DNA from: Dicaeum eximium
Taxonomy: Eukaryota > Chordata > Aves > Passeriformes > Dicaeidae
Reading direction: 5' to 3'
DNA: 64,000 nucleotides
Assembly (NCBI GenBank): GCA_013396995.1
Contig: VWZP01003839.1
Location: forward strand, 1,367,976 to 1,431,975
Shown: positions 49,601 through 62,500 of the stretch, piece after piece
How positions within the stretch are numbered: position 1 is the first letter of the stretch
Layout: each line of letters begins with the position of its first letter
Notes under the pieces: generated by a model
What the model saw: the letters and a program-made list of their open reading frames with translations, nothing else
The model's database searches: none
Told to the model about the DNA's origin: nothing
Program-made: the position numbers and the translations under genes

Positions 49601-52600
49601 GACTCTATTACCATCAGGTCTTATTCACAGTATTCCTCTGTAGGAGCAATCACTCTTGAACATAAAAAGTTTAACTCAAACACAGACCCAAATCAAATGT
49701 CACACTGGCACATCTATATAGGTCGAGTGACAGTCGATTTCTAAGCTGATCATGGTATTGTGCATGGCTCCATCTCTATCATGAGCTGGTCCAGATCTGC
49801 TGGTTTAAAAACCTACAACAATTGAGAAGCATCAAAATCAGGATCTGATTCTGAATTTTAGAAGCTAGGTGTGTCCCTTTCCAGGCTGCTGGAAGCAAGG
49901 AAAATTTCAGATGTTCCCATTTTGCAATGTACTTTCTTTCTTCTCCACTCTTTCTACAGCATGGAGTAACCAGTTTCCCTTCTGGACTATCCTTCAGAAA
50001 TAAGGATCAAGTAGTAACCTAACAGGCAGGAAGGGAGAGTTGACTGTTTTTTTCTCCAGCTGTCATCTTCCACGTGGCTTCTTATAACCCCCTCTAACTC
50101 AGACAGACTTAAATTAGCACATGGGTGTTCCTGCAGGGACAACACAAATGTGAAAGAAGAATTCTTTTACAGAACAGGACCCCCAGGAGTGGATGGGCAA
50201 GTATTTTCACCAGTGCTCAGTTGCAATTTAGATATCAGTGAACACTTTGAAGAGCATCTTTGTCATGGCTCTGCACACTCACGCTGTGTTGCTTAGTGCA
50301 GAGGAGGTAAGCATTACTGCCAACAGCAGTGTTACATTCATGTTATAAAACAAATGCAGTGGAGATAAGTGATGAAATCTTTCCAAAATGCCTTTTCTAT
50401 CGTGTGAGAAGAAAGGGAAGAGGCAAGGGAGGAACCCCTGTTCAATGAAAATACATTTTAACAAGCTGACTACAGATAGAAAGAAGACAGACATTTAAAG
50501 GCCTGCTTTTGAGATAATGTGCATTTGAGATAAATTGAAGAACAGTTCAAATTCATTTTTCAAGGTTAATTGAACACAGTGAGTCCTTTTACTTCTTTTT
50601 TTCTTCTTTTTTTTTTCTTTTGCTTTTTTCTTTTACAAAAGCTGTTTTATCTCTTATGTTTGAATCTTCTCAAAATGTGCTGTACAAAGCCAGTGCATTT
50701 CCTGCCTCCAAAGAGAAGGGCTATTGGACTCCTCATGGAAGTGGGTTTTCCTTAAGTTCATGTTCATTCCATTCTTTTCACTGGACTTTTATCTGTGTAT
50801 CTGGGTGTGCTGAAGCACATGTGCTGCGAAGAGGGAACATGCTCCCACTTCTTTGATTCTTCGTGATCACACTGGAGCTGAGAGCTGTGTAAAGTGGCAG
50901 CAGATTTTAATTTCCCACTGCCCTTGTCAGTCTGGATGTACAGTAAAATAGCAGCCAAGCTCTGTATCTCTGGTCTCCCACTGTAACTCCTGCTGAGATA
51001 AAGAAAAGGGGCTACTTCAGCAATTACACTGGAAGTCGTCTCAAAAATGAGTAACATCTCCATGGCTCCCAGCCCTAGAGCTCCATATGGACTCATCCAG
51101 CTGAGCATCTGTGCAGTTTTGGCTCTAGTTCAAGAGGCGGAATTGCTATTCACATGTGTGTTTCTGGATCTCCATTTCTGCCCCCATCCCCCATGCCCAT
51201 GAGCCATCCCAGCATTCATGTCCATGAAGTTTTAACACGGGCTTGCTGCAGATGAAAGATGGATGTCGGCTCCAGCAGGTCAGTGTAATCCCCTAAAAAA
51301 AAATACACTGATATTGGCAAGAAAGCCCCTAGGGAATATATCTTCTGGAAATGCAACAATTAGAAGAGATGCTTGTGGTAATTGCAGTCGATTGAAGGGA
51401 GAAATACTTTTTGTAGCAGAAAAATGAGCACTTAAAAATGTTTGGCCAGCCAAGGACAATTATCCAGTTGGTGATGTGCAAGTCCAGAGGGCAGTTAATC
51501 CATTTTAAATCACTCTTGAAGTCAGGAGAGTGATGGGGAAATGCCACCAGGATGGCTCTTGGGGGGATTTCAGGGATGGTTTGGATCAGGCTTGTTGGAC
51601 ATAACCCCTCTTTTCCATGTCCTGGCTTCTCACCAAGAATATCTAGTTGGTAACAAGGTGCTGTCTTCCATTCTTACAAGCCTGCAGAGGCAGCCTGGGG
51701 CCTAAGTGTGCAGAGGGGAATCACTGCCTTCCTCCCAAAATGTTGGCTGTAACAAGCAATCTGCTTCCAAGGTTTAGCTGACAGTGCTCTGTTGTTTGGG
51801 GAGTGGAGCCTGCCCCATACACCAACTGCATACGGTGGCAGCGCTGGCCTCAACAGGAGGAGCTGTTCCTCCTGTCAAAGGAAATACAGAGCCTTGACTG
51901 AAATGAATACACCGGCTGAGCAAAACAAAGCTGTTATTGTGGTCTCTCCCCCGCTGATATGTTTTAAACATTGAGTCACAATTTTTATTTTATTTTTTAC
52001 CTTGTTTCCATTAGGATGATGAAAGGAGAGTGAACTGGTTTCTGAGTGATATAAAAATTGCGGTTTCCTAAATTTACTCAGAAGCCTGTGGAACCAATCT
52101 GTCCTGGGATTTGTCTACAGCAGGAACCAAAACACCTGCTTAGATTTTGTTTAACTTGCATGAGTAAAACACTTCAAACTCGCTTATGTGTTACAAAAGA
52201 CGGGAGGGAAGAAAAGCTTGAGCACTGGCACACTTCCCCACTGCCCCGCTTTCCCTGTGACTGTAAAGATCTGAATCTAAATGCTCATTTGCACAAGCAG
52301 AACAGACAGAGGAGCCTCCCAGTTTTGTCTCCTTTAAGGAGAATTACAAACCACGGAAGCGCTGCCTGGAGCATCGGATGCTGGCATTACCTCATCACCA
52401 CACAGCGTTATTGGCTGGAGATAACGGGAGGTGGGGTGCTGGTGCTACCCCCTCGGTGAGAGCTGGGCTTTCTCATTATCTCTTTCTCTTTATTTCAAAA
52501 CAACTGACCCTTTTTAATGGGTGTCACCTACAGGGACAGTCCGGTCTTTATGGCAGCATCCTATAAAAGAAGGAAGGACCAGCCTAAGTGTGATCATAAC

Positions 52601-53033
52601 AAGATTAAATAAGATCAATAGAAACAATATTAAAATAAACACCCTTTAAATGCAATAAGCAATTGTGTATTCAATATGGCAGTTTTAACCATCCTTTCAA
52701 AATTACTATTAAATCCCACAAAGCAAATCTAAAAATTATGCAGTCATTAGAATCCATAGGGCATCTTGATTTTAATTTTTTTATCAAGTCACTGTATGCT
52801 TCCTAAGGCTAAATTATGTAATTTTTATTCAGGACCACCCTCTGTCATTGGTTTTCAGAAAAGTCATCATTGATTGCAGAGAGCGTGAAAAGTCTGGTGA
52901 TGATATTACTTACCTCTTGTGAAGACCTGGCTTTTCAGTCACTGAGAACATATTGCCCTGTTGGGACACACCAGGAAATTAGAATTTCAGTGCTAAGGTA
53001 AATCCCAAAATACTTTTTGAGGGACAAAGTTAC

Positions 53034-53160
53034 CATTCCTTTTACAAACGAGGAGAGCAAGAGCAGTTAAAGTCATCTGCAAACGTGATAGCTGCATGAA
53101 AGTGGCAGAATCAGGACTAGAGGCATTGTGTGATTCCAAGCAATGCTCTTGCCATTGCCC
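53034..53160 (-). repeat. MIR-like SINE remnant
   Basis: CCTTTTACAAACGAGGAGAG, GCAGTTAAAGTCATCTGC, AAAGTGGCAGAATCAGGACT and CAATGCTCTTGCCATTGCC match the reverse strand of MIR in order over about 125 bases. This is one of the clearer ancient SINE copies in the window. Confidence 0.6.
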
Positions 53161-54138
53161 TTGGTTTTCACTTAGATCTCACTGCTGTGAAATTCCTTTT
53201 GGCATTACAGCAATTCAGTGTAAATTAAGCAAGGTCTCGAGGTTTATCTTTTGATGAATAACATGACCAGGTGCAGACACAGTTCCAAGAAGCTCTTCAA
53301 CATCTGTGCCATACAAAGCTGTATACCATGTGTGCTGCAAAAGGCCTTTAATCCTTTATTTCCTTTATGGTGGTTATTAATAGGGGACTGAGTTCTGTCT
53401 TTGTCTCTCTGATGTTGTTTCCTTTGTTTCCTTTCAGGAGCAGCACAAGAGGATAGAGAGCAGACAAACTGCAATATCCTGGTAATTAACTACCTCAGCA
53501 ATATAGTGGCATCAGGAAGTGGTAATGCTGTGTAAAAATTTGCATACATTAGTTTTCATGTTCCGGGAAAGCAATTTCTGTAGCATTTGAGGGAAAAAAA
53601 AAAGGAGGAGAAAAGAGAGGAAAGGTTGAGCTGGAGTCAATATATGACAGTAATTGAGATTGCATTCTGAGAGAGAATGAGAGAGGCTCTGAAAATGCTT
53701 GGACCCTTGTTAACTGGGTGTAATTCTACCTGTAAACAGGTGTAATTCTACCTGAAGCAGCTAGCTGACAAAGTTTATCCAGTTTGGAGAGATATTTCAG
53801 CACCTTTAGGACCCACTGATTTCAAGCAGTGCTGTAGGTGCAGACTGTCTCAGCTATACTCAAAGTCATTTACAGAACTGGTGATGCTGCACAGGCACTG
53901 CACCCTCCCTGCACTGGTGCCTGGCTTGTGAGTTCTATTCCTGAGCAGAAGAGAAGACCCCCAAAATCTGTCACCATGTCAAATGATCATGTACTAGCAG
54001 TGTTTTCATTGGAGAAACAGAAACTTTGGCAGTGACAATTTACCTGTCTTTCCCTGTCTCTTACCCCTCTGCCTAGGGTCCTTCACACTTCAGGGCTGTT
54101 AGAAGAGGCATCAATAGACTCCTGGACATCAAGAGATA

Positions 54139-54302
54139 AAATCACTGAATCACAGACTGGTTTGGAGTGGAGGGGGCATTGAAGACCATCTAGTTTCAAC
54201 CCCTCCATGGGCAGGGATGCAACCCACTGCACCAGGTTGCTCAAAGCCCCATCCAGCCTGTTCTTGAACGCTTCCAGGAATGGGCCATCCACAGATCTTC
54301 TA
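54139..54302 (-). mobile_element. CR1 LINE 3' end
   Basis: On the + strand: ATCACTGAATCACAGACTGG, GAAGACCATCTAGTTTCAAC, CCAGGTTGCTCAAAGCCCCA, TCCAGCCTGTTCTTGAACGC and GGCCATCCACAG. This is the reverse strand of the standard avian CR1 3' end. The minus translation includes PFLEAFKNRLDGALSNLV, the C-terminus of the CR1 RT ORF. The end repeat of CR1 is at the low-coordinate side. Relatively well preserved. Confidence 0.9.
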
Positions 54303-54761
54303 GGTGCTCTTGGATGTGGGGCACAGTGAAATAATCCATCGCCAGGGCTGGTTGCAGGTGGGGAGAGAGGCTCTAGCTGCAGCTGGTGTGCTGCTGCAGT
54401 CACTGAATCTCTCCTCTCCTGTGCTCCAGATCATGTGGGGATGAGCCTCACCAGAGGAAAAAAAAAAGTAAAGCTCCTGCATAGGAAAACCCAAAAGCAT
54501 TATTTTCTTTTCATCTAAACTGCTGTGTGGTGGCAGTGATGCTACCCTATGGTTGTCACAGCAGTTTGGTTGAAACACTCAGCCCAGGAGGAGGAGTCCA
54601 TGGTCTGGCAGGCAGTATGGGATGGGGTACCTCAAGCTGGGTTCAGACCAGTGGCAACCTGTAACCTTGGTGTTAGCTATGAAGATCTTTCTCCATATTT
54701 ATATTTGTGTGACCTGGCAGCATGTGTCCCTTAAATTCTTTCTTTTCTTTTTTGTTGATTT

Positions 54762-54955
54762 AGTCTGTGACTTTGGGAAAATTATTTGATATCTGTGTGC
54801 CAGAATTTATGTATCCATAACATGAGTGCATTGTCAAACAGCTTTCTCAGAGGGGCATTGTGAGGTTTAATGAATTCATGCTTGCAAAGTAATTTATGAT
54901 TTCAGATGAAAATTGTTAGAGACGTGCAAAGCGCATTATAGTTAAAACTGAGAGG
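54762..54955 (+). repeat. MIR-like SINE remnant, near full central and 3' region
   Basis: GTCTGTGACTTTGGGAAAAT, then TATTTGATATCTGTGTGCC, TCTCAGAGGGGCATTGTGAG, GTTTAATGAATTCATGCTTG and CGTGCAAAGCGC align in order with MIR (tgtgaccttgggcaagttac, ctctgtgcctcag, gttgtgaggattaaatgag, gtaaagcgc). Identified by eye; an amniote MIR relative is equally possible. Confidence 0.6.
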
Positions 54956-57221
54956 ATACAAAATAATAATAATAATCAAAAGGTCCTGAAGAGGCTGATC
55001 ACTCTGAAGGGGGAATATTTATGATTGAAGTTACTAATAAAAGCATCAACCACTGTGTTACAAAGTAAGATTTTCCAGCTATATAACATTAGTTAATATT
55101 ATGCTATTTATTATTCTGCTTAGTATTTCCATTCTCATTGAATGGAAAGAAAATCTATTAAACAGATCCATCCTGGATTTATATCAAAAGGACATCAGTG
55201 TTTGCCCAAAATATGTCAGAAGAGTGCAAAGCCATGGCATCTTTGTTTGTATGGCTACCTTTACTCACAGCAGAAGTCTAGAAGATGACTTACCTGAGTG
55301 AGTCCAGAAGCTTTTGTGGAATCAAGGCTTTTGTGGGAAGGAACATGGGCTTGAAAAATTGTCTTCTTGCCACAAACAATAAAGTCCACAAAGAAAAAAG
55401 TCCACACAGAGTACCAAATCCTCAGAAAGAAATTGTGAGGCGTGTGCCAAAGCCTTTTCAGCAACAAAACAGAGGTTGCCTCTGCTCATGTCCAGGCAAA
55501 AGCTGAGGAGAGGAAGGCAATAGCTCTTGGGAGGTGTTTCAGAGAAAGCTGTTGGAGGAAAGGCAGAGCAAAACCACAGAAGACCAAGAAAGAATAGAAT
55601 TTGCATTCTGTCCATCAGGATACAATCCTTCTGTGTTTGTAAACATTCGGGGTTTGGTCAAGATACAATCCTTTTCCGTCTTGAGCCAAAATCCCCTAAC
55701 TTTTGGATCTCAACAGCATGACCGAGGCTATTTAAGGTTTGCACCAACTTGTTCAGCTGTAAACCCTATAAAACCCAACCTTTGCAGTGCAGCCTGAGTC
55801 TCCTTCAGGCAGCTGGTCCCCTAGCAGGGAGCGTTCCTGCTGGTGGGTCAGCACCAGCTGGGGCAGGAGGTGAGAGCTCACCTACCTTACAGATGGGAAC
55901 AAACCCTCAGACAACTCAAGTGGTCACTGGTTTCTGTGCTGCATGTACAGCTAATATCAAATGAAGGGCTGTGCAATCTTTTAAATAAAAGTGGTTTTCC
56001 TGTTATGGGAGAAATTATGAATTATTTACCTTCAGAAGTTAATGCTGAACTGGGGGAGAAGAGACAAGAGAGTATTTTGACTATTTGGAAATGTAAGGCC
56101 ATAAATTGGACTTTGAATTTCAGTTTCCTAGACATATCTATGATGGCTCTCATGTGGGGAAAAAAATGAAGAAACATTTTTACTGCACTTCAGAAACTGA
56201 GTTTATTTTCATGAAGCTGTACTTGATCTCTGCTGAGGTGATTCTCAGAAGCTGCCTGTTCTGAGCCTGGCAAGCCTGAAGGGCCTCTGGGTATCCATTA
56301 GGATACTGGTTGACACCAGACTCTGAGTTTTGAGAGCACTCTGGCCTCAGCTTCCCATTTTGCAGCAGGGGAACTCAAGCGGTGCTGGTCTTGGGAAAAT
56401 GAACATACAAAGCCTTGTTCCTGTAAACCAATTCCTGGTTCATCCTCACATGAGGATGAGCTCCTAAAAAAGCAGATTACACAGAGTGTCCAATTTAGGG
56501 AAGACTGTAGATGCTCTATAGCTCTTAACATCCTTGGACATTGTGTTTTGATGAATTATACATTTTTGGGACTTAACAGGGAATGAGAAAGAAAGGGATA
56601 ATCCATCCCCATTTAAAAGACAAAAGGGGAAATGTGGGAAGTATTCCAGCCCTCAGCCACAAAAACACCTCAATGTATTAGTCATCTGAGTGATTGCAAC
56701 ATGTTCTGACAGTTCTAATGCCAAATATGTGACTGAAATACCGAGGAAAACCAGGTGTCCATAGTCTTTTTGGCAATGAGAAACACCTCAGATTTATTCA
56801 TTGAAAAACCCCATTTTGTGTTTGATAGTTTGGGGTTCAAATGTTTAGAAACCCAAGCTCTGACTTTATCTGCACTCTGGGCAGCATGTGTGGGTCTTAA
56901 CAGTGCCTGCATTTCTGGAGTGGTACAGAAAGCCTCAGCCTCAGTGCTGTGAAAGCAAATGTGTGGGTGCCTTCACTCAGAGCAACTTGACAAAATAAGA
57001 GGTTTTCTTAGTGCTGTGGGCAGGTCTGATCCAGCTGTGAAGTTGGGACTATGTTACATGAAGTAGTTCATGCTTTCAAACAAATGAAATTATCTGAGGG
57101 AAAGGAGTAATCTTCCAATTAAGTCTGCTACCACCTAGCATATTTTAAATATTTAGCACATAGATTTCTTTTTTTCCTGTGGTATGAACAGATACAAAAA
57201 AACTGGGAAAAAAACCCCAAA

Positions 57222-57222
<1 letters not shown>

Positions 57223-57305
<83 letters not shown>
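57223..57305 (+). repeat. Uninterrupted 83-base poly(A) run
   Basis: 83 consecutive A, preceded by an A-rich lead-in (AACTGGGAAAAAAACCCC) and followed by GAAAAGAAAAAAAGAAGAG. The poly-phenylalanine frames on the minus strand are artefacts of this run. I do not recognise a processed pseudogene or SINE body directly upstream. Confidence 0.95.
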
Positions 57306-57307
<2 letters not shown>

Positions 57308-57721
57308 AAAGAAAAAAAGAAGAGTGTGGCAAGTGGATATAATTCTTCACTTGAATTTTGCAAAGTATATTCCAAAGGTGAGAAAATGCTCTTTTCCCCT
57401 ATTGTCAAAAATGTAAAAGGTATAAAGGCAAAAGTCTTGCAAGTGGCTGAAGAGAGTGATGGAAGAGGTGTTCCTGTTTAGTTCTTATGTTCTCTGTGTC
57501 TCAGCTTGCTTCCCTGCTAAGTGTTGTACTGTGCCAAAGGAGGGAGCTTTGGAAAAGACACCAAAGTATATTATGAGAAGTGCTCATAAATACCTTTGTA
57601 GTGTTAGACATAATTCTTTCTTGGAGACATCTGAATTATCAGGAGTCAGTGCTCACTACATTGAATGTTTACTTCTTTTTAGCATTTCAAGTTGTCAATA
57701 AAATACTTATATATATACATA

Positions 57722-57745
57722 TATATCTCATATATATGAGATATA
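57722..57745. repeat. 24-bp perfect palindrome in a TA-rich patch
   Basis: The centre is CATATATATG with arms ending ATATCT/AGATAT; every base from 57722 to 57745 pairs with its mirror. A partial copy (GATATATGAGATA) follows at about 57757-57769. Confidence 0.85.
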
Positions 57746-57829
57746 CTCACTACAGAGATATATGAGATAGACATAAATATTCTGGGTTTGACATCTTCCC
57801 TATAAAAGGCCCCTAAACTTCATCCATAT

Positions 57830-58400
57830 ACTTGCATACTGATTTCAGTAAATTCTGTTTGGTTAATGCAAATTTGATCCTCGTCTGAGGATGTCAAACA
57901 TGCAGGAGTTGTTATTTTCTTTGGTAGTTCATTCCATGCATCTGTGTCCCTTACTGGAGAGATTTGGGATGAAGCTGGTAAGAGGTAAGACTGAAAATAA
58001 GGTTTATTTATACCTAACGACATAAAATTTTAATGTTTGTCCATTTACTCTAGAGTTTTTCTAGCTTCTCATTTATCCCAGAAAAATAATTTCTGTATAC
58101 TTTTTCAAATAAGTTTTTGATGTTTGTCCCTTTATCTGGATTTCCTTGTTCTGAGAAATCTGATCTTCATTTTCCCAGTGTAACACATTTTCCTTGGCCA
58201 GCTGAAAACTTTTCTGGCTCCTTTATACCTATTTTTCAATTTTCAAGTATCTTTTTTTTTAATTTAGATAACAGATTTGACTACACTATTCTAGTATTGG
58301 TCTTGCCAGTCTCATATGCTCAAAAAAATTGTTCATCTGCTCACTCCACTCTTCTTATACAGGGTGAAGAACATTGGAAATGAAAGTGAAAAATTTTTAA
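57830..58400 (-). mobile_element. Ancient CR1/L2-type LINE RT C-terminal remnant
   Basis: On the minus strand, 58309-58273 translates to LARPILE*CSQI, a decayed form of the LINE RT motif vRPhLEYCvqfW with TAC changed to TAG. Further on, about 57955-57900 reads RDTDAWNELPKKITTPACL, the WNxLPxxVV block near the end of the same ORF class. Order and strand are consistent. The remnant carries stops and frame changes and cannot be active. Confidence 0.6.
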
Positions 58401-59438
58401 TTCCAAGTATAGCTGACTATTTGGAATTATGTGGTGTGGATTTCTCAAAGTAGAAAATGAAAATATAGTTGATAAGTAAAGGAAACAAGACAAGAGCCTG
58501 AAAATAACCAACTGTTCTAGAATAGCCCTGAGAATAGCTTGTTTCCCATATCTCTAAGGCTATTCTTAGGCTGCTCATTTACTGCATGAACTCCTAGTGT
58601 ACTTCTCTTGACAAAGTCTCAGTTAAGGAAATCTAAGTGAAGTTTGGATAAAACAGAGCCTGCCCCTGTTGTAGCTCTGTGCTTTCTGTACCTGCATCTC
58701 CATTGGAATTTATGCTCATGTGCATGTCACAGCAGAGCTGCTGGTTGTTCCAGTTATCCAACCTTTCATCTTCCCACTGATCTGAGAAGTACATGGGTGG
58801 AGCTTTCCTTTTCATTTGGAGGAGATGTTGAGCCATAAATGTCTTACTAATTTTACGACAGCATCACATAAAACTAAACACTATTATTTCATTACACAGT
58901 AATCCACCTATGTTAGTCTTCTAAGTGTGAATAATAAAGAACTCAACTTCAGGATTACAAGCAACAGCTACAAGCAGATGTTTGAAGACATTTTAAAAAG
59001 TTGGATTTCTTCTGTCTGAAAATGAGACTGGCCAAAGTGATATTGATCAGCCAAATTTCCAGCAGAAATTCTGGCAAACCTCTGAGACTCCGGTAACTTC
59101 ACTGAGATGCTTAAAGAGAAGCAGAGATCTTCTGAGTCAAAAAACCTCAGAGACAATGCAGAGAATATTTCATTACTTAATTAAAAGTGGGGTAAACCAA
59201 TGCTGAATTAGGAAAAGATATCAGAAGGCAAAAAAATTCTAAAGTCTGAAAAAGGCAAAATTCCGGAGTCTGATATTGGATACATTTATAAATCCGATTA
59301 TAAATCCTTAGTTTTATAAAAGTAGAGTGGATTTTTTATAATCAACTGCTGACCTATCCCTTCTCCCAATGTGGTCAATAGAAAAGACTTCTGGGAAAAT
59401 TAAAACTGAAGTAATTTTAATGTCCCCACAGTTTATTT

Positions 59439-59440
<2 letters not shown>

Positions 59441-59528
<88 letters not shown>
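59441..59528. repeat. Hexanucleotide microsatellite (ATACAT), 14.7 perfect copies
   Basis: 88 bases of uninterrupted ATACAT units, with no visible sequence change across the array. Likely length-polymorphic. Confidence 0.97.
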
Positions 59529-59529
<1 letters not shown>

Positions 59530-62500
59530 CTTTTTTTAGATGGTTCTCAAGGCTGGGCAAAACACAGTTTCAATAAAGTAAAATCAATTACAGAGTTCTA
59601 GCTATTTTTTTTAGCTTGAATTTACTGATTCTTTGCAGACCCCCTAGCTATATCCCTAGCTCTAGAGCAGGAGAATGAGGGCTATTAGCCAAATTGGCTA
59701 TTGTTTATTACAATCTGTAGTGGGAGTGATGGCAGCTGTTGATGGTAGTTTTTCATTAACAGTTCAGTAAAGCCAATAAATGTCGCAATACCCAGTGCAA
59801 TGGCAGATGGTGAGCTGCAGAAAGACTTTCTACCTTAACCAGTGTTCATCTTCACTTTGAAATACCATTTAATAAGAAGAGTTTTTAAAAGGACCACCTC
59901 TTCAACTGCCTTATTCCCACATAAATTTTATGTGTCTGGAAATGTAGTCCAAATACAAACTGCTAGGATAAAACAGTCTGCTTGCAATAAAAAGGAGAAT
60001 AAAATATCCCTTTCCATTTACAATTTGACTCCTACCTACAGTGCCATTTCCAAGTTATTTTATGCTCTTTTCTTTTGCAGGATTGAGTGAGTGCCTACGT
60101 CTGGAATGAAGCATCAGCCCATGATCAACCTCAAACTTTTACAGCTTTCTATTCCAGAATCAGCAGTGTAGGTTAGGGTAGAAATGCTCTTTTTATAATG
60201 TTCTCCATGTCCCTCTTGGCAATTCTTCTGAACATTTGCTTATGTTCCTGGTGAGTTATCTTTATGCTCTGGTTACACCATAGGTGACCTCACACAGAGA
60301 AGCCTAAACCTGACTGTTTGAACTGAAATATCTGAAGTAGAAAAGCAATCTTTTATTCTTGAATCTCAGTGGTATTAGCCTCTAGGAAAATGTCTTTTTT
60401 TATACCAGCATTGGTTTCTAGACCATCTATGATTAATGGCAGAAAGTTCTTGCTGGTATCAACAAATGCACTGTGTTGGATACTGTCATGGATATTGTAC
60501 AGCATCTAGAGAGGTGATGTAAATGGTTTCCTAGGCATTTTGTAGTGTCTTGCATATCTAATGATGCTTATGCTCTTCTAGTGTTGTAGTGTTTACATTG
60601 AAGAAAAAGGTATATAAATAATGGATTGGACCAGAGTACTAAACCTTTAAGTAGTTCCTGAGTCTACCAGAGGTCCCTGCTGTATTCTGAGTCAGGAGCT
60701 AGTGAAAACAGCCATGCAAGTTTAGGCCCTCCCTGCCAGTAAATGGGTTATCTGATGCCTGAAGCATCAGTGCAGTTTCTGTATGTTATTGCTGTTGTAG
60801 AGTGAGAGTGATGCAGCACCGTATTTCCAAGTGAATGCACAAGCTTTGTGAGTCATAGCTGTGCTCTGAAGGGAGGGACAGAAACTTCTCTTTGGTTTAT
60901 CTGCTCTGGTGTGACTAGAAAGTTAAAGCAAAACAGTAAAAATATAAAGTTATGGTCTGGTAAATCAATATATCTGGTAAATCATAAACTCTTCTTATTT
61001 ATTATTTTCCATACAGGGAAGTTGTGAGAAATCTGAAGGGAGTTTTCCATGGGGGATACTGCAATGCATATTTTCCATTCCAAGTGGTTGCAGTATCAGT
61101 GAGAGCAGAACAGTGCCTGCCTTTGCACGGAATCACAAACAAAATATCTGCAGTCCCAAATCAAAAGGGACCTCACACAGACTCTTTAAAGCTCTTTGGG
61201 AGCTACCTATGCTGCACAGGCAAGTGGTTACTAGCCTCTGCATTCAACCATCAGGAGATCTGTGACTGCAGCCCAGGGCACTGTGCAGGGGCTCTGGAAT
61301 ACACCACTTGGACCCAGACTGGAGAACAGCCCAGGCTGTAGGAGGTTCCCATCTTTGATTCAGATCTAGACTTCTCACTCTTTAAATTGAATAAACACTG
61401 ACAGCTCTATATTTCCAATAGAACAACATGGGGCCCTCCTAAGTGAAGAACTCCTTACAACTGATATTGGTGGGATGGATGTTAAGGAACGATTACTCTC
61501 TGCAGTGCCATTGCTTCCTTCTCCTGTGGAGCTTGTGGTCTCCTCCTCATGGGGAACTTCTCAGTTGAACCTAGGAAACAGCACCAGACACCCTCAGCAG
61601 GTGCAGCTGCTCTCCCAGCCTCTCCTGTGTGTCCAGCTCCACGCAAGAGGAACAGCTCACATCTGACCAGGCATGTGAAGCCAGAGGATGCTGGTCCCTG
61701 CCAGTGCAGCCATCCTCTCGCAGCTCACCGGCACCTGGAAGGAGCTGTGCTGCTCTGAGCCCATGCAGAGCTCTGAGCTTTATAAAGAGCCTCGGCACAA
61801 TTCCTCTTCCGTGGCTTTTGATTTGGCTGGGAGTGATGGGGGAAGGGAAAGGGGCTGCCCCTTTTTTTGTTTCCTCAGCTGGGGACTTCCAGTGTGTCAT
61901 TCTCTTCTGTGCATCTTAAGCCTCCAATCAGGATCAATTATGATAACACACTATGTAAATATTAAAGACAATTGCAGAGCCTTAATTAAAGCCAACTCTG
62001 TTTCTTTTTCCCCCTCCCTCCCTCACTCCTCTCGACTTAGTCAGGAACACAATAAACTTAATCAGCTGCCTCAAATTATGCATGCATTAGCCCGTGAGAT
62101 TCAGCAGGGCCAGGCTTCTCAAGGACAAAGAAATATACTGAGCTCCAGCACCTCACTTTGTTTTCTCTAGCCATCTTTTGTGGTGTGTCATGGGAAAAAT
62201 TCTAATGAGTCTCTCCGTGCTGCTGGAGAAATTCCTGTCAGGCACAAGCCAGTTGCTCTCTTTTTATTCTTTATTTTCCAGATACAAATTTTCTGTTACC
62301 CTGCCCTCTCATGAAGAAGAAAAGTTGCATCAGGACAGACTGGACTAGCACCGACTGCTGACAATATGTAACCATTTTGCTTTTCTGGAGTTGATTTTCC
62401 TCCCTTCTCACACAACTTGAAGTTTTTTGGCACTGCAGCACACTGATGAACACGTTTGCATCTACAAAACAGTTTCTCTGCATCTACTGGCACTGTGCAT

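Noticed and set aside
55300..55870. Possible LTR because of CTATAAAACCC and a following R-like segment
   Set aside because: No matching ends, target duplication or family blocks could be found.
57145..57408. Poly-phenylalanine frames on the minus strand
   Set aside because: Artefacts of the 83-base poly(A) run.
61688..62170. 160-codon + frame
   Set aside because: The reading has no domain, and the AT-rich second half looks like non-coding unique sequence.
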